DNA of 64,000 nucleotides from Microbispora sp. H11081. Lineage in GTDB: Bacteria > Actinomycetota > Actinomycetes > Streptosporangiales > Streptosporangiaceae. This document shows, one piece after another, positions 35,915 to 44,595 of the stretch. The DNA lies in assembly GCF_012999535.1 (NCBI RefSeq), contig NZ_JABBWV010000015.1, forward strand, positions 62,001 through 126,000, given 5' to 3'. The notes under the pieces are model-generated. The model did no database searches. It was not told the origin of the DNA and worked only from the letters and a program-made list of their open reading frames with translations. Every line of letters begins with the position of its first letter. Within the stretch, counting starts at the first letter, position 1. Made by a program: the position numbers and the translations under genes.

Positions 35915-38905
35915 GTGACGGTGCCTCCCAGCCTCTCGGTGGTCGTCCCCCTGTACGGCGGGGAGGAACACGCCGAGGAGTGCCTCGAATCCCTGCGCGA
36001 CCAGACCCTGGACGACCTGGAGGTGATCCTGGTCGGCCGCCCTAGAGGCATTCGCCCGCCCGACCACAGGTTCACGCTCCTCACGCTCGGCGACGGCGGC
36101 GACGACCCCGGCGTCACGCGCAACACGGGCGCGGCGTGCGCCACCGGGCGCTACCTCGCCTTCGCCGACCCCGGCTCGGTCGTCCCCGCGGACGCCTACC
36201 GCGCGCTGGTCCGCGCACTCGACCACACCGGCTCCGACCTCGCCTGCGGCAGGATCCGCACCTGGACGCCGTACGCGCGGGACACCGCCTCGAAGGCCAA
36301 GGAGCTCCTGCGCACCCACATCACCCGGCATCCGAAGCTGCTCGACGACCCGCGGGCGGGGGGCACCGTGTTCCGCCGCGAGTTCTGGAACCGGCACGCC
36401 TTCGCGTTCCCGGCGGGGCTGGGTGAGGACTTCCCTGTGACGATCCCCGCGCACGTGCTGTCCGCGTCGGCCGACGTGCTCGGTGACGTGGTCTGCCTCA
36501 CCCGCGGGTCCCGGCCGCCCGCCGACCCCCTGTGCCGCCTGCGGGCCATGCTGGAGGTGTCGGACCTGCTCGGCCGGCACGCGCCCGCGCTGCGCACGGC
36601 GTACGACCTGCGACTGGCCGAGGGGCCCGACCTCGACGCGGTGCTGGACGCCGTGCGCGACCACGTCCCCGACGGGATCGCCGAGGCGCTGGGCCGCCTC
36701 GACCCCGGCGCGGTCGAACGGCTGCCGGTCCTCAGGCGGCTGCGGATCCACCTCGCCGCGCACGGCATGACCGGCGAACTGGCGGAGCTACGGACGTTCA
36801 CCGAGTCGGAGATCAGGCACCGGGGCGTGCTCCGGCGAGGGCTGCGCCGCCGCCGCTGGTATCTCGACTATCCCTTCAGGCGCGACCCCCGGCTTCCGCG
36901 CTCGCTGTTCGACGCCACCCGCGACCTGCGGCTCGTCGCCTGCGTGGACGACGTACGCCACACGGAGGACAGGCTCGTCGTGGCCGGGCACGCGTACATC
37001 GCCCATCTGGACAGCGGGCGCAGCCGGATCGATCTGTGGCTCCAGCGGGGCGAGGAGCGCATCACCCTGCCGGTACGGCGGACGGCCAGGCCCGACGTGA
37101 CCGCGGACTCCCGGCAGTCGGTCGCCTGCCACGACGACTCCGGCTTCGAGACCGTGGTCGCGCTCGACGCGCTGCCTCCCGGCCGCTGGGCGCTGCACGC
37201 GCGGGTCCTGGCCCGGGGCGTGACCAGGACCGGGCGGGCGGCGGGAGGCCCGAGCGAACGCGTCTTCGACGCGGGAGGCGTGCGCGTCAGCCTCACCCGC
37301 GACCGCGGGCTCACCCTCGGCCCCGGCGCCGCCGGCGACCCCGATCCAGGCGCCGGTCGCGGTGTATGCGGCCGGATAAGCGCGGTCAGGTGGACGGAGT
37401 CCGGCGAGTTGGTCCTGCAGGGGACAGGACGCCCGCCGGTCGGCCGGATCGTCCTGGAGTGCGGCACGGAGCGGCACGCGTGGCCCGTCCGCCAGGACGA
37501 AGCGGTGCGCACGGTCCGCGAGGACGAGGCGGCGGGGCCGGGTTCCGAGGACGAGACGGTGTGGACGGTCGCGGTCGGCGCGACGGCCGAGGGACTTCCG
37601 CTCCGCAGCGGCACCTGGCGGGTCCTCGCCGTGACACCGGACGGCGGGGAGGAGCGGGTGCGCCTGAGCCCGGCGCTGATCGCCGACCCGCCGAGGCCGC
37701 GGGTCACCGGGTTCCACGAGGTCTCCGTCCGCACCTCGCGCGACGGCGACCTGAGCCTCGCGGTGCGGCCCGCGCTCGGCCCGCACGAGCGCGGGCCGTA
37801 CGCGACGCGCAGGCGCCTGGCCGCGGCGGGGTCCCGGTCGCGGGGGCGCACCGCTCCGCGGAACGCGGCGCTGTTCGACAGCTACGGCGGCGGGCAGTAC
37901 TCGTGCAATCCCCGCGCCGTCTCCGAGGAACTGGCGCGCCGCCACCCGGACGTCGAGATCGTCTGGGTGACCAGGGACGGGCAGTTCGCGGTGCCGCCTG
38001 GCGTACGGCTGGTCCTTTTCGGCTCGCGCGAGCACGAGGAGGCGCTGCGCACCAGCCGTTTCGTCGTGGCCAACCGGCGCACCCAGCCTGGCTGGTACCG
38101 CAAGCCGCGGTGGCAGACGTTCGTGCAGACCTGGCACGGCACGCCGCTCAAGCGGCTGGGGCTCGACCTGGAGGGCATGCCGTACGCGCGACGGGTGCCG
38201 CGCGACGAACTGGCGCGGCAGGTGGCGACCTGGGACCTGCTGCTGTCGCCGAGCCCGTTCGCCACGGCGGCGCTGCGGCGGGCGTTCGGCTACGAGGGGG
38301 AGATCCTTGAGTCGGGTTACCCGCGCAACGACGCGCTCTTCGACCCCGCCCGCGCCCGCGCGGCGCGGCGGCGGCTGGGGCTGCCCGACGATCGGCGGGT
38401 CGTCCTCTACGCGCCGACGTGGCGGGACGACGAGCCCGTGGGGCGGCTCGCGCTGGACCCGGTCCGGGCGGCAGGGGCGCTGGGCGACGACGACGTGCTG
38501 CTCGTGCGGGCGCACTACCTGGTGGCGCGGGACATGACGATCCCGGCCGGAGACCGCATTCGCGATGTCTCGAAATTTCCAGACATGGCGGATCTCCTGG
38601 CCGCCGCGGACGTGCTCGTCACCGACTATTCGTCGGCCATGTTCGACTTCGCGTGCACCGGGAGGCCCATGGTGTTCTTCGCCCACGACCTGGAGCGCTA
38701 CCGGGACGAGGTGCGCGGCTTCTATCTCGACTTCGAGGCCGAGGCCCCCGGGCCCGTACTCAGGACCGGCGACGACGTGCTCGACGTGCTGCGCGACGGC
38801 GACCTCGGACGCTTCGCGGAGCGCTACGAGCGATTCGCCCGCACGTACTGCCCCTGGGACGACGGGCACGCCTCGGCGCGCGTGGTCGCGCGGATGCGGT
38901 CATGA
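35915..38905 (+). CDS. GT2 + TagF-like fusion B: degenerate GT2, intact glycerophosphotransferase half
   Basis: 996 aa from GTG 35915. The N-terminal GT2 fold remains (LSVVVPLYGGEEHAEECLES) but both acidic motifs are gone: VGRPRG replaces VDDGS and FADPGS replaces FLDSDD. The C-terminal half is a complete TagF-type domain: TWHGTPLKRLGLD with His741, ESGYPRNDALF, VRAHYLVARD with His867, VTDYSSAMFDF. TagF enzymes polymerise polyol-phosphate from CDP-activated donors into teichoic-acid-like chains. It overlaps the following membrane gene by 4 bp. The paralogue directly upstream shows the mirror-image loss. Confidence 0.87.
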   Translation: MTVPPSLSVVVPLYGGEEHAEECLESLRDQTLDDLEVILVGRPRGIRPPDHRFTLLTLGDGGDDPGVTRNTGAACATGRYLAFADPGSVVPADAYRALVRALDHTGSDLACGRIRTWTPYARDTASKAKELLRTHITRHPKLLDDPRAGGTVFRREFWNRHAFAFPAGLGEDFPVTIPAHVLSASADVLGDVVCLTRGSRPPADPLCRLRAMLEVSDLLGRHAPALRTAYDLRLAEGPDLDAVLDAVRDHVPDGIAEALGRLDPGAVERLPVLRRLRIHLAAHGMTGELAELRTFTESEIRHRGVLRRGLRRRRWYLDYPFRRDPRLPRSLFDATRDLRLVACVDDVRHTEDRLVVAGHAYIAHLDSGRSRIDLWLQRGEERITLPVRRTARPDVTADSRQSVACHDDSGFETVVALDALPPGRWALHARVLARGVTRTGRAAGGPSERVFDAGGVRVSLTRDRGLTLGPGAAGDPDPGAGRGVCGRISAVRWTESGELVLQGTGRPPVGRIVLECGTERHAWPVRQDEAVRTVREDEAAGPGSEDETVWTVAVGATAEGLPLRSGTWRVLAVTPDGGEERVRLSPALIADPPRPRVTGFHEVSVRTSRDGDLSLAVRPALGPHERGPYATRRRLAAAGSRSRGRTAPRNAALFDSYGGGQYSCNPRAVSEELARRHPDVEIVWVTRDGQFAVPPGVRLVLFGSREHEEALRTSRFVVANRRTQPGWYRKPRWQTFVQTWHGTPLKRLGLDLEGMPYARRVPRDELARQVATWDLLLSPSPFATAALRRAFGYEGEILESGYPRNDALFDPARARAARRRLGLPDDRRVVLYAPTWRDDEPVGRLALDPVRAAGALGDDDVLLVRAHYLVARDMTIPAGDRIRDVSKFPDMADLLAAADVLVTDYSSAMFDFACTGRPMVFFAHDLERYRDEVRGFYLDFEAEAPGPVLRTGDDVLDVLRDGDLGRFAERYERFARTYCPWDDGHASARVVARMRS

Positions 38906-40542
38906 CCCGCGCGCCCCGGCGCACCGCGCCGCCGTCGCAGCCGTCGTCCCGGTCGTCCGCGTCCCGGTCGTCCGCGTCGCGGTCCGCCGAGTCGCCGGAG
39001 CGGCCCGGGTGGCGTGACCTGCCCGGCGTCGTCACCGTCACCGTCGTGCCCGCCGTCGTCGCGCTGGCTGCCGGGCTGTGTAACCTCGGGGGGCCGCCGC
39101 CGTGGCGGGACGAGGCGGCCACCATCAGCGCGGCCGGCCGAACCCTGCCCGAGCTGGCGCACCTGCTGCAGTCGGTCGACGCCGTGCACGGCCTCTACTA
39201 CCTGGTGGCGCACGTCGTCGCCGACCTGTCCGGCACCGGTGAGGTGGCGCTGCGGCTGCCGTCGGTCGTCGCGGGCGCGCTGGCCGCGGCGGGGACCGGC
39301 GCGCTCGGCCGCGCCCTCGGCTCCCCCCGGGCGGGCCTGTACGGCGGCGTGCTGCTGGCCCTCATGCCCATCTTCTCCAGGTACGTCCAGGAGGCCCGGC
39401 CGTACTCGCTGGCGGCCGCGGCGGCCGTGGGGGCGACCCTGCTGCTCCTGCGCCTGGTCAGGTCGCCGACGTCGGGGGTCCTCGCGGCGTACGCGGCGGC
39501 GCTGACCGTGCTCGGCTACCTCAACCTGTTCGCGTTCCTGGTCGCGGCGGCGCACGGCGTCGCGCTGATCCTGTCCAGGGGACCACTGCTGCGCTGGGCG
39601 TGCGCGGCGACGCCGGCGCTGGCGGCCGTGGCGCCGCTGGCCTGGCTCGGCTCCCGGCAGAGCGAGCAGGTGGACTGGATCTCCCCGCCGGACGCGTCCG
39701 ACGTGGGCAGGCTGGCCGTAGAACTGTTCGGCGACCTCGGCGGGGCGACCGGACCCGGAGTGGCCCCCCTGACCTGGGGGCTCGCGATCTTCGGCCTCGC
39801 GGGCGCCGCCGTCGCGGGCGTACGCGGGGCCCGTGCCGCACGCGGCGCGGACGAGCCCACGGCGCGTCACACGCCGGAGCCTCCCGCGGAGGCCCCCGCC
39901 CACGCGCCCGGCGGGCATGGGGCGCTCGTGCGGCTGACGCTGCCGTGGCTGCTGGTGCCCGCGCTGGTGCTGCTCACGATCTCCTGGACGGGCCATCCCG
40001 TGTACGTGTTCCGGTACGTCTTCTGCTGCGTGCCGGCGGCCGCGCTGCTCGCGGGGGCGGGCCTGGCCGCGCTGCCTCCCGGGCTCGCCGCCGCCGTGCT
40101 GGCCGCCTGGCTCGGGCTGTCGGTTCCGGGGCAGTTCGCCACGCGCGGGCCGGACGGCAGGCAGGATGATCCCCGGCCGGTCATGGCGTTGCTCGCGGCC
40201 GAGGCGCGGCCGGGCGACGGGGTGCTGTTCGTCCCCGCCAAGGTCAGGAAATACACCATGGTCTACCCGTCTGTCTTCGGCAGGCTTAGTGACGTGGCGC
40301 TGGCCCTGTCACCGGAGCGGGACGGCAGCTTCCCCGGCCGCGAGACGGGCCCCCGGGCGCTCGCCGCCCGGCTCGACGGGCTGCGCACGCTCTGGGTGGT
40401 CGGGCACACCGGCAGGCACACGATGCCCGCCCGCCGGCGCGCCCTGGTCGCCCGTTCGTTCACCCCGGCCGGCCACTGGACCTTCCGCGGCCTGTTCGTC
40501 GCCCGTTACCTGCCCAAGGACAGGCCGGAACCGTCCCGCTGA
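38902..40542 (+). CDS. Multi-pass glycosyltransferase, GT39/PMT-like
   Basis: 546 aa from ATG 38902 (ATGA overlap). Ser/Arg-rich cytosolic head with a short repeat (SSASRSSASRS), then about 11 membrane helices. The first outer loop has the conserved acidic pair in PPPWRDEAATISAAG and DAVHGLYYLVAHV, typical of actinobacterial polyprenyl-phosphate-sugar-dependent transferases. Likely adds a sugar to a polymer or protein on the outer face. It ends 12 bp before the convergent Stealth gene. Confidence 0.85.
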   Translation: MTRAPRRTAPPSQPSSRSSASRSSASRSAESPERPGWRDLPGVVTVTVVPAVVALAAGLCNLGGPPPWRDEAATISAAGRTLPELAHLLQSVDAVHGLYYLVAHVVADLSGTGEVALRLPSVVAGALAAAGTGALGRALGSPRAGLYGGVLLALMPIFSRYVQEARPYSLAAAAAVGATLLLLRLVRSPTSGVLAAYAAALTVLGYLNLFAFLVAAAHGVALILSRGPLLRWACAATPALAAVAPLAWLGSRQSEQVDWISPPDASDVGRLAVELFGDLGGATGPGVAPLTWGLAIFGLAGAAVAGVRGARAARGADEPTARHTPEPPAEAPAHAPGGHGALVRLTLPWLLVPALVLLTISWTGHPVYVFRYVFCCVPAAALLAGAGLAALPPGLAAAVLAAWLGLSVPGQFATRGPDGRQDDPRPVMALLAAEARPGDGVLFVPAKVRKYTMVYPSVFGRLSDVALALSPERDGSFPGRETGPRALAARLDGLRTLWVVGHTGRHTMPARRRALVARSFTPAGHWTFRGLFVARYLPKDRPEPSR

Positions 40543-40554
40543 CTCGACTCGGTC

Positions 40555-42138
40555 TCAGCGCAGCTCGAACGGCGCCGGGGTGGGGAAGTACGCCTCCAGG
40601 AAGCGCGCCAGCAGGGCGTCCTGCTCGACGGTGGTGGGAGCGGTGTCGTTCAGGCAGAACACGTCGTGCCTGCGCCGGGCGAGCATGCGGCGGAGCTTGG
40701 CGGGCGTCTTCGGCAGCGACAGGTCGACGTAGGTGTAGTCGACGGTGCCGGGGACCGCCCGCCCGCTCAGGTAGCCGTAGTAGTGCGCCAGCGAGGACAC
40801 CACGGAGATGTCCCGCGACGTGCGGAACCTGCTGCGGGCGGTCGCGGTGAACTCCGCCGCGAACCGCTGCTCCAGTTCGTACATCAGCGACCGGCGCAGC
40901 GCGTACGGCACGTGCTTGAGCTTCTGCGTGATCGTGCGGCCGGTCAGGTCCTCCAGGATGCGCCGGTTGTTCATGCCGGCGGCGTGCACCGGCGACTCCT
41001 CGGTCTCCGGCACGCCGAACGGCACGTGGACGGTGCTGGGAAAGAACCGGGTGATCCCGTTGCCCTCGAAGAACGTCCGGGGAGGCAGCGGCCTGCCAAG
41101 GAAGAAGTCGTCGTTGAAGTAGAGGAAGTGCTCGCTGAGCCCGTCGATGTGGTGCAACTGGGTCTCGATGGCGTGGGAGTTGAACACCGGCAGCACCGAC
41201 GGGTCGGTGAAGATGTCCTTGTGGTCGACCACCGCGACCATCGGATGCGTGGTGTCGAGCCACGGCGGCGTCTGGCCGTCGGTGACGATCCACACCCGGT
41301 TGATCCACGGGGCGTACATCAGCAGCGAACGCAGCGAGTAGCGCAGCTCGTCCCTGCTGGTGAAGCGCGCCTCGGTGGTGGCCATCTCGCTCAGCGGCCC
41401 GCCGGCGCGCAGCGACTCGCCGCGCTCTGCCTGGTCGCGGCGGGCCCGCCAGGCCGGGTCGGCGCCGTCCACCCACGTGTAGACGGCGTCGATCGGGAAG
41501 TCGATGTCGTCGAGCAGCCGCCTGGCGAACTCGGGCCGGGTGCGGTAGACGCGAGCCCGGCGGGTGGCGCACGCCAGCGGGGTGAACAACTCCTCGCCGC
41601 CGTCCACGTCGGTGCCCTCCACGGGCACGCGGTCGCAGGCGGGGTTCGGCCTCGGCGCGACCAGCTCGTCACCCTCACGGGCCCAGAACTCCAGGTCGCA
41701 GCCGTTCTCCGGGCCGAGCGTCAGCGTGCGCGAGGGGCTGGCGAAGTACATGGCCACCCGTACGACCCTGGCGTCGCCGAGCAGCGCCGCCGCCCGCCGC
41801 AGCGGACGCATCCGGCCCGCGTCCGCCTGGCGCGCCCGCGGGCCCTGCCTGCCGTACGGCTGCCGCGCCGCGAACAGCGGGTGGTCGCCGGCGGCGAGCG
41901 CGGTGAGCGCGCGGGCGCGCGAGTCCTCCGGCACGGCGACGACGGGCGGCCGGTTCGGCAGCGGCCTGACGCAGAAATAGGGCACGCCCGCCCCGTCCAG
42001 CAGGGCGCACACCACGTCCAGCGTCTCGCGCTGGGCCTGCAGCGGACCCGCGTCAGGGCGGATGAGCGCGGCCCGCGGCGCGGGCTCCCATGACGGCAAC
42101 CGCCCCTGCAGCCGCCGGTACAACGTGACAACGGGCAT
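40555..42138 (-). CDS. Stealth family sugar-phosphate transferase
   Basis: 527 aa from ATG 42138, preceded by GGGGGAGA. All Stealth blocks are present: CR1 IDAVYTWVDGADPAW, CR2 (RDELRYSLRSLLMYAPWINR, VWIVTDGQ), CR3 around HYYGYLSG, and CR4 VFCLNDTAP. The first 220 residues are a separate N-terminal region. Stealth enzymes transfer hexose-1-phosphate units to build phosphodiester-linked capsule or cell-wall polymers. Convergent to the GT39 gene and divergent from the CDP-alcohol phosphotransferase gene. Confidence 0.92.
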   Translation of the reverse strand: MPVVTLYRRLQGRLPSWEPAPRAALIRPDAGPLQAQRETLDVVCALLDGAGVPYFCVRPLPNRPPVVAVPEDSRARALTALAAGDHPLFAARQPYGRQGPRARQADAGRMRPLRRAAALLGDARVVRVAMYFASPSRTLTLGPENGCDLEFWAREGDELVAPRPNPACDRVPVEGTDVDGGEELFTPLACATRRARVYRTRPEFARRLLDDIDFPIDAVYTWVDGADPAWRARRDQAERGESLRAGGPLSEMATTEARFTSRDELRYSLRSLLMYAPWINRVWIVTDGQTPPWLDTTHPMVAVVDHKDIFTDPSVLPVFNSHAIETQLHHIDGLSEHFLYFNDDFFLGRPLPPRTFFEGNGITRFFPSTVHVPFGVPETEESPVHAAGMNNRRILEDLTGRTITQKLKHVPYALRRSLMYELEQRFAAEFTATARSRFRTSRDISVVSSLAHYYGYLSGRAVPGTVDYTYVDLSLPKTPAKLRRMLARRRHDVFCLNDTAPTTVEQDALLARFLEAYFPTPAPFELR

Positions 42139-42212
42139 GGTCTCCCCCTCGAACACGGACTGTAACCGATCGGCGACCGTATTGGCGCACGGTTTACCTA
42201 CCTGTGGAAGAC

Positions 42213-42228
42213 GGTCAAGAACCGGCAA
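42213..42228 (+). promoter_or_regulatory. Shared 16-mer upstream of the CDP-alcohol phosphotransferase gene
   Basis: GGTCAAGAACCGGCAA, identical to 35835-35850. It lies in the 155-bp divergent gap with the Stealth gene and ends 65 bp before ATG 42294. Confidence 0.5.
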
Positions 42229-42293
42229 TGAGATGCCCTGCCTGTTACCGAAGAGCAGGCCAACGGCTACCCGTTGTAGTCATTCTTGCCTGC

Positions 42294-43184
42294 ATGGGGG
42301 GCTTCACGCTGAACGACATACTCGCGACACGCAAGCCGAGGGACTCGTGGTGGACCGTCTTCATGGTCGATCCGCTCGCCTGCCGGCTCGCGCTGCTCGT
42401 GGCTAACCACACTTCGATCACGCCGAACGGGCTGACCAGGCTGTCCATGCTGATCGGCTTCGCCTCGGCGGCCGCGTTCGCGGAGGGCATGCTCGTCGCG
42501 GGGGCGGCGCTGTTCTACCTCAGCTTCACGATCGACTGCATGGACGGGAAGATCGCCAGGCTCAAGGGCACGGGGACGCCCTTCGGCCTGTGGCTCGACT
42601 ACGTCGGCGACCGGCTGCGGGTGGTCTGCTGCGCCTTCGGGCTGGGCTTCGGGGAGTACTCCCGGACGGGCGACGCCGATGTGGTGCTCGCCGCCGTCGG
42701 CGTCGTCGTGCTCGACCTGTTCCGCTATATCAACGGCCCGCAGCTGAAGCGGGTCAAGGACGCCACCCGCGCGCTGGTGGAGGCGCGGCTGGATGGGCAG
42801 TGCGTCCTCGCCGAGAGCGTCCTGCGCGGCAGGCCGCGGGCGGAGCTCGGCCAGGCCGCCGCCGAGTTCGGCCAGGTCGCCGACGAGACCGGCGCCACGG
42901 TGGTCGACCTGCAGAAGGCGTTCCACGCCCGCTTCCCCTGGTACGACAGGTTCCGCGTCTTCCTGGTGCGGCGGCGGGTGCGCACCCACGTCATGAGCGG
43001 CATCGAGTTCCACGCCGCGGTCTTCGTCGTGGCCCCGCTGCTCGGGCCCGCGGCGCTGGTGCCGGTCTCGGCCGTGGCCGGCGCGCTGCTGCTGGCGTTC
43101 GAGATGAGCCTGGTCTACCGCGTCTGGCTGGCGTCGCGCCAGGTGCCAAGCTCCGCCGCCGAGAGAGAGAAGATCCTCGTCTGA
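42294..43184 (+). CDS. CDP-alcohol phosphatidyltransferase family protein
   Basis: 296 aa from ATG 42294. Upstream in-frame starts (42228 ATG, 42204 GTG) exist, and no start has a clear ribosome site. The family signature D-x2-DG-x2-AR-x8-G-x3-D-x3-D is complete (DCMDGKIARLKG, then GLWLDYVGDR). Several membrane helices flank an inserted soluble segment. These enzymes move a phospho-alcohol from a CDP donor to a lipid or polyol. With the TagF-like and Stealth genes it suggests a phosphate-containing surface glycopolymer. Confidence 0.87.
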   Translation: MGGFTLNDILATRKPRDSWWTVFMVDPLACRLALLVANHTSITPNGLTRLSMLIGFASAAAFAEGMLVAGAALFYLSFTIDCMDGKIARLKGTGTPFGLWLDYVGDRLRVVCCAFGLGFGEYSRTGDADVVLAAVGVVVLDLFRYINGPQLKRVKDATRALVEARLDGQCVLAESVLRGRPRAELGQAAAEFGQVADETGATVVDLQKAFHARFPWYDRFRVFLVRRRVRTHVMSGIEFHAAVFVVAPLLGPAALVPVSAVAGALLLAFEMSLVYRVWLASRQVPSSAAEREKILV

Positions 43185-43306
43185 CCTGGCCTGCTCGGCC
43201 TGATCCACCAGCTCGTACGGCGTGCTGCCGTAGGACTCGCGTCATGAGCCGCGCCCGGGGGCGGTGGCCCTGACGTCCGGAAATTTCACCACGGGGGATA
43301 GAACTC

Positions 43307-44347
43307 ATGCATTCGGACAGACCTGTCTTCGTCGTCGGCTGCCCGCGCTCCGGCACCACCATGCTGCAGCTCATGCTGCACTCGCACCCGCGCATCGCGG
43401 TCCCGCCGGAGACGCGCTTCCTCGTCCCGGCCTACTTCTCCCGCCGGGCGTACGGCGACATGCGGCTGGCCGACAACCGGCGCAAGCTGGCGACCTGGAT
43501 CGCCGAGGGCCGCACCACCAAGTTCCACGAGCTCGGCCTGAGCCGTCCCGACTTCGTCCAGGCCGCCATGCTCGGGCCGGGCAGCTTCGGCTCGGTCATC
43601 GGCATGGTCTTCAAGTCCTACGCCGAGCGCTTCGGCAAGCCGCGCTGGGGCGACAAGCGGCCCAGCTACTACCGGCACGTCGAGATGCTGACGCGGATGT
43701 TCCCCGACGCGCAGTTCGTCCACCTCGTCAGGGACGGCCGCGACTGCGTGGCCTCGCTCAAGCAGATGCCCTGGTACAAGGCGGACGCCGTACACGCCAT
43801 GGCCAACTGGGCCGAGGCGATCGACTTCGGCCGGCGGCACGCCCGCAAGCTGCCTGCCGACAGCTTCTACGAGCTGCGGTACGAGGACCTCACCGCCGAC
43901 CCGGAGACCGAGCTGCAGAAGCTGTGCGTGTTCCTCGGCGAGGACTACGACCCGGGGATGTGCGACCCCCGCCACATGGCCGAGCTGGCCGTGCCCAAGC
44001 ACAAGGTGTGGCACAGCAACACCCACGAGGAGGTGACCACCGCCCACTCGGGCAAGTGGGCCTCCCGGCTGGAGCCCTGGGAGATCTCGCTGTGCGAGGA
44101 GGTGCTCGGCGAGCGGCTCACGGCGTACGGCTACGAGCTGAGCGGCGCGCGCAAGGCGGACCGTGACCACGTCGCGGCGTTCAAGGCGGCGGCGGCCAAG
44201 CGCCGCGCGGCGCGGCTGCGCAAGTACAACCGTGACCGGCTCACCCGGCTGCGCGAGCCCGGCCCCCTGGCGGCCCTGCTGACCGAAGGCCAGCGCCGCC
44301 TCGCGGGCCTCCCCCAGCAGCGCACCCCCGAACTCCTCCCTCACTAA
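43307..44347 (+). CDS. PAPS-dependent sulfotransferase
   Basis: 346 aa, with GGGGGA 8-13 bases before ATG 43307. The 5'-phosphosulfate loop is VVGCPRSGTTMLQLMLHSHP, the 3'-phosphate block VHLVRDGRDCVASLKQMPW, and a Lys/Arg-rich C-terminal extension follows. It transfers sulfate from PAPS to an alcohol or amine, probably a sugar of the nearby polymer (inferred). It ends 11 bp before palindromic element copy 2. Confidence 0.9.
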   Translation: MHSDRPVFVVGCPRSGTTMLQLMLHSHPRIAVPPETRFLVPAYFSRRAYGDMRLADNRRKLATWIAEGRTTKFHELGLSRPDFVQAAMLGPGSFGSVIGMVFKSYAERFGKPRWGDKRPSYYRHVEMLTRMFPDAQFVHLVRDGRDCVASLKQMPWYKADAVHAMANWAEAIDFGRRHARKLPADSFYELRYEDLTADPETELQKLCVFLGEDYDPGMCDPRHMAELAVPKHKVWHSNTHEEVTTAHSGKWASRLEPWEISLCEEVLGERLTAYGYELSGARKADRDHVAAFKAAAAKRRAARLRKYNRDRLTRLREPGPLAALLTEGQRRLAGLPQQRTPELLPH

Positions 44348-44358
44348 CCCCCCTAGGG

Positions 44359-44595
44359 CGTGATCTTGGAGTTTGTCGCAGAAAACCCGCCTACCTGGGC
44401 CGATACCCTTCGTGATCATGCAGAAATCGGTGGATGTGCCAGCTGGCCTGCGCGTGTGCCTTTCGTGATCTTGCAATTGCAAGGTCATGAAAGGCGTCCG
44501 CGCAGATGGGAGGCCCTCGTCGGCAAAAAGTGCAAGATCACCAAGGGTATCGGCGCAGGCCAGGGCATATCTCTGCGACAAACTACAAGATCACA
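44359..44595. repeat. Palindromic interspersed element, copy 2 (complete, 237 bp)
   Basis: Outer arms 44359-44380 and 44574-44595; middle arms 44411-44423 and 44530-44542; central hairpin CGTGATCTTGC (44464-44474), loop AATT, GCAAGGTCATG (44479-44489), paired fully if two G-U pairs are allowed. Gaps 30, 40, 40, 31. Part of the outer gaps also pairs: CCGATACCCTT at 44400-44410 and its complement AAGGGTATCGG at 44544-44554. Runs of six C (44348-44353) and six G (44597-44602) flank it. The right arm contains the stop codon of the next gene. Confidence 0.92.

Noticed and set aside
38941-38990. Ser/Arg repeat at the start of the GT39-like protein as a regulatory repeat
   Set aside because: Only about two and a half imperfect 15-bp units; a common feature of disordered heads in high-GC membrane proteins.
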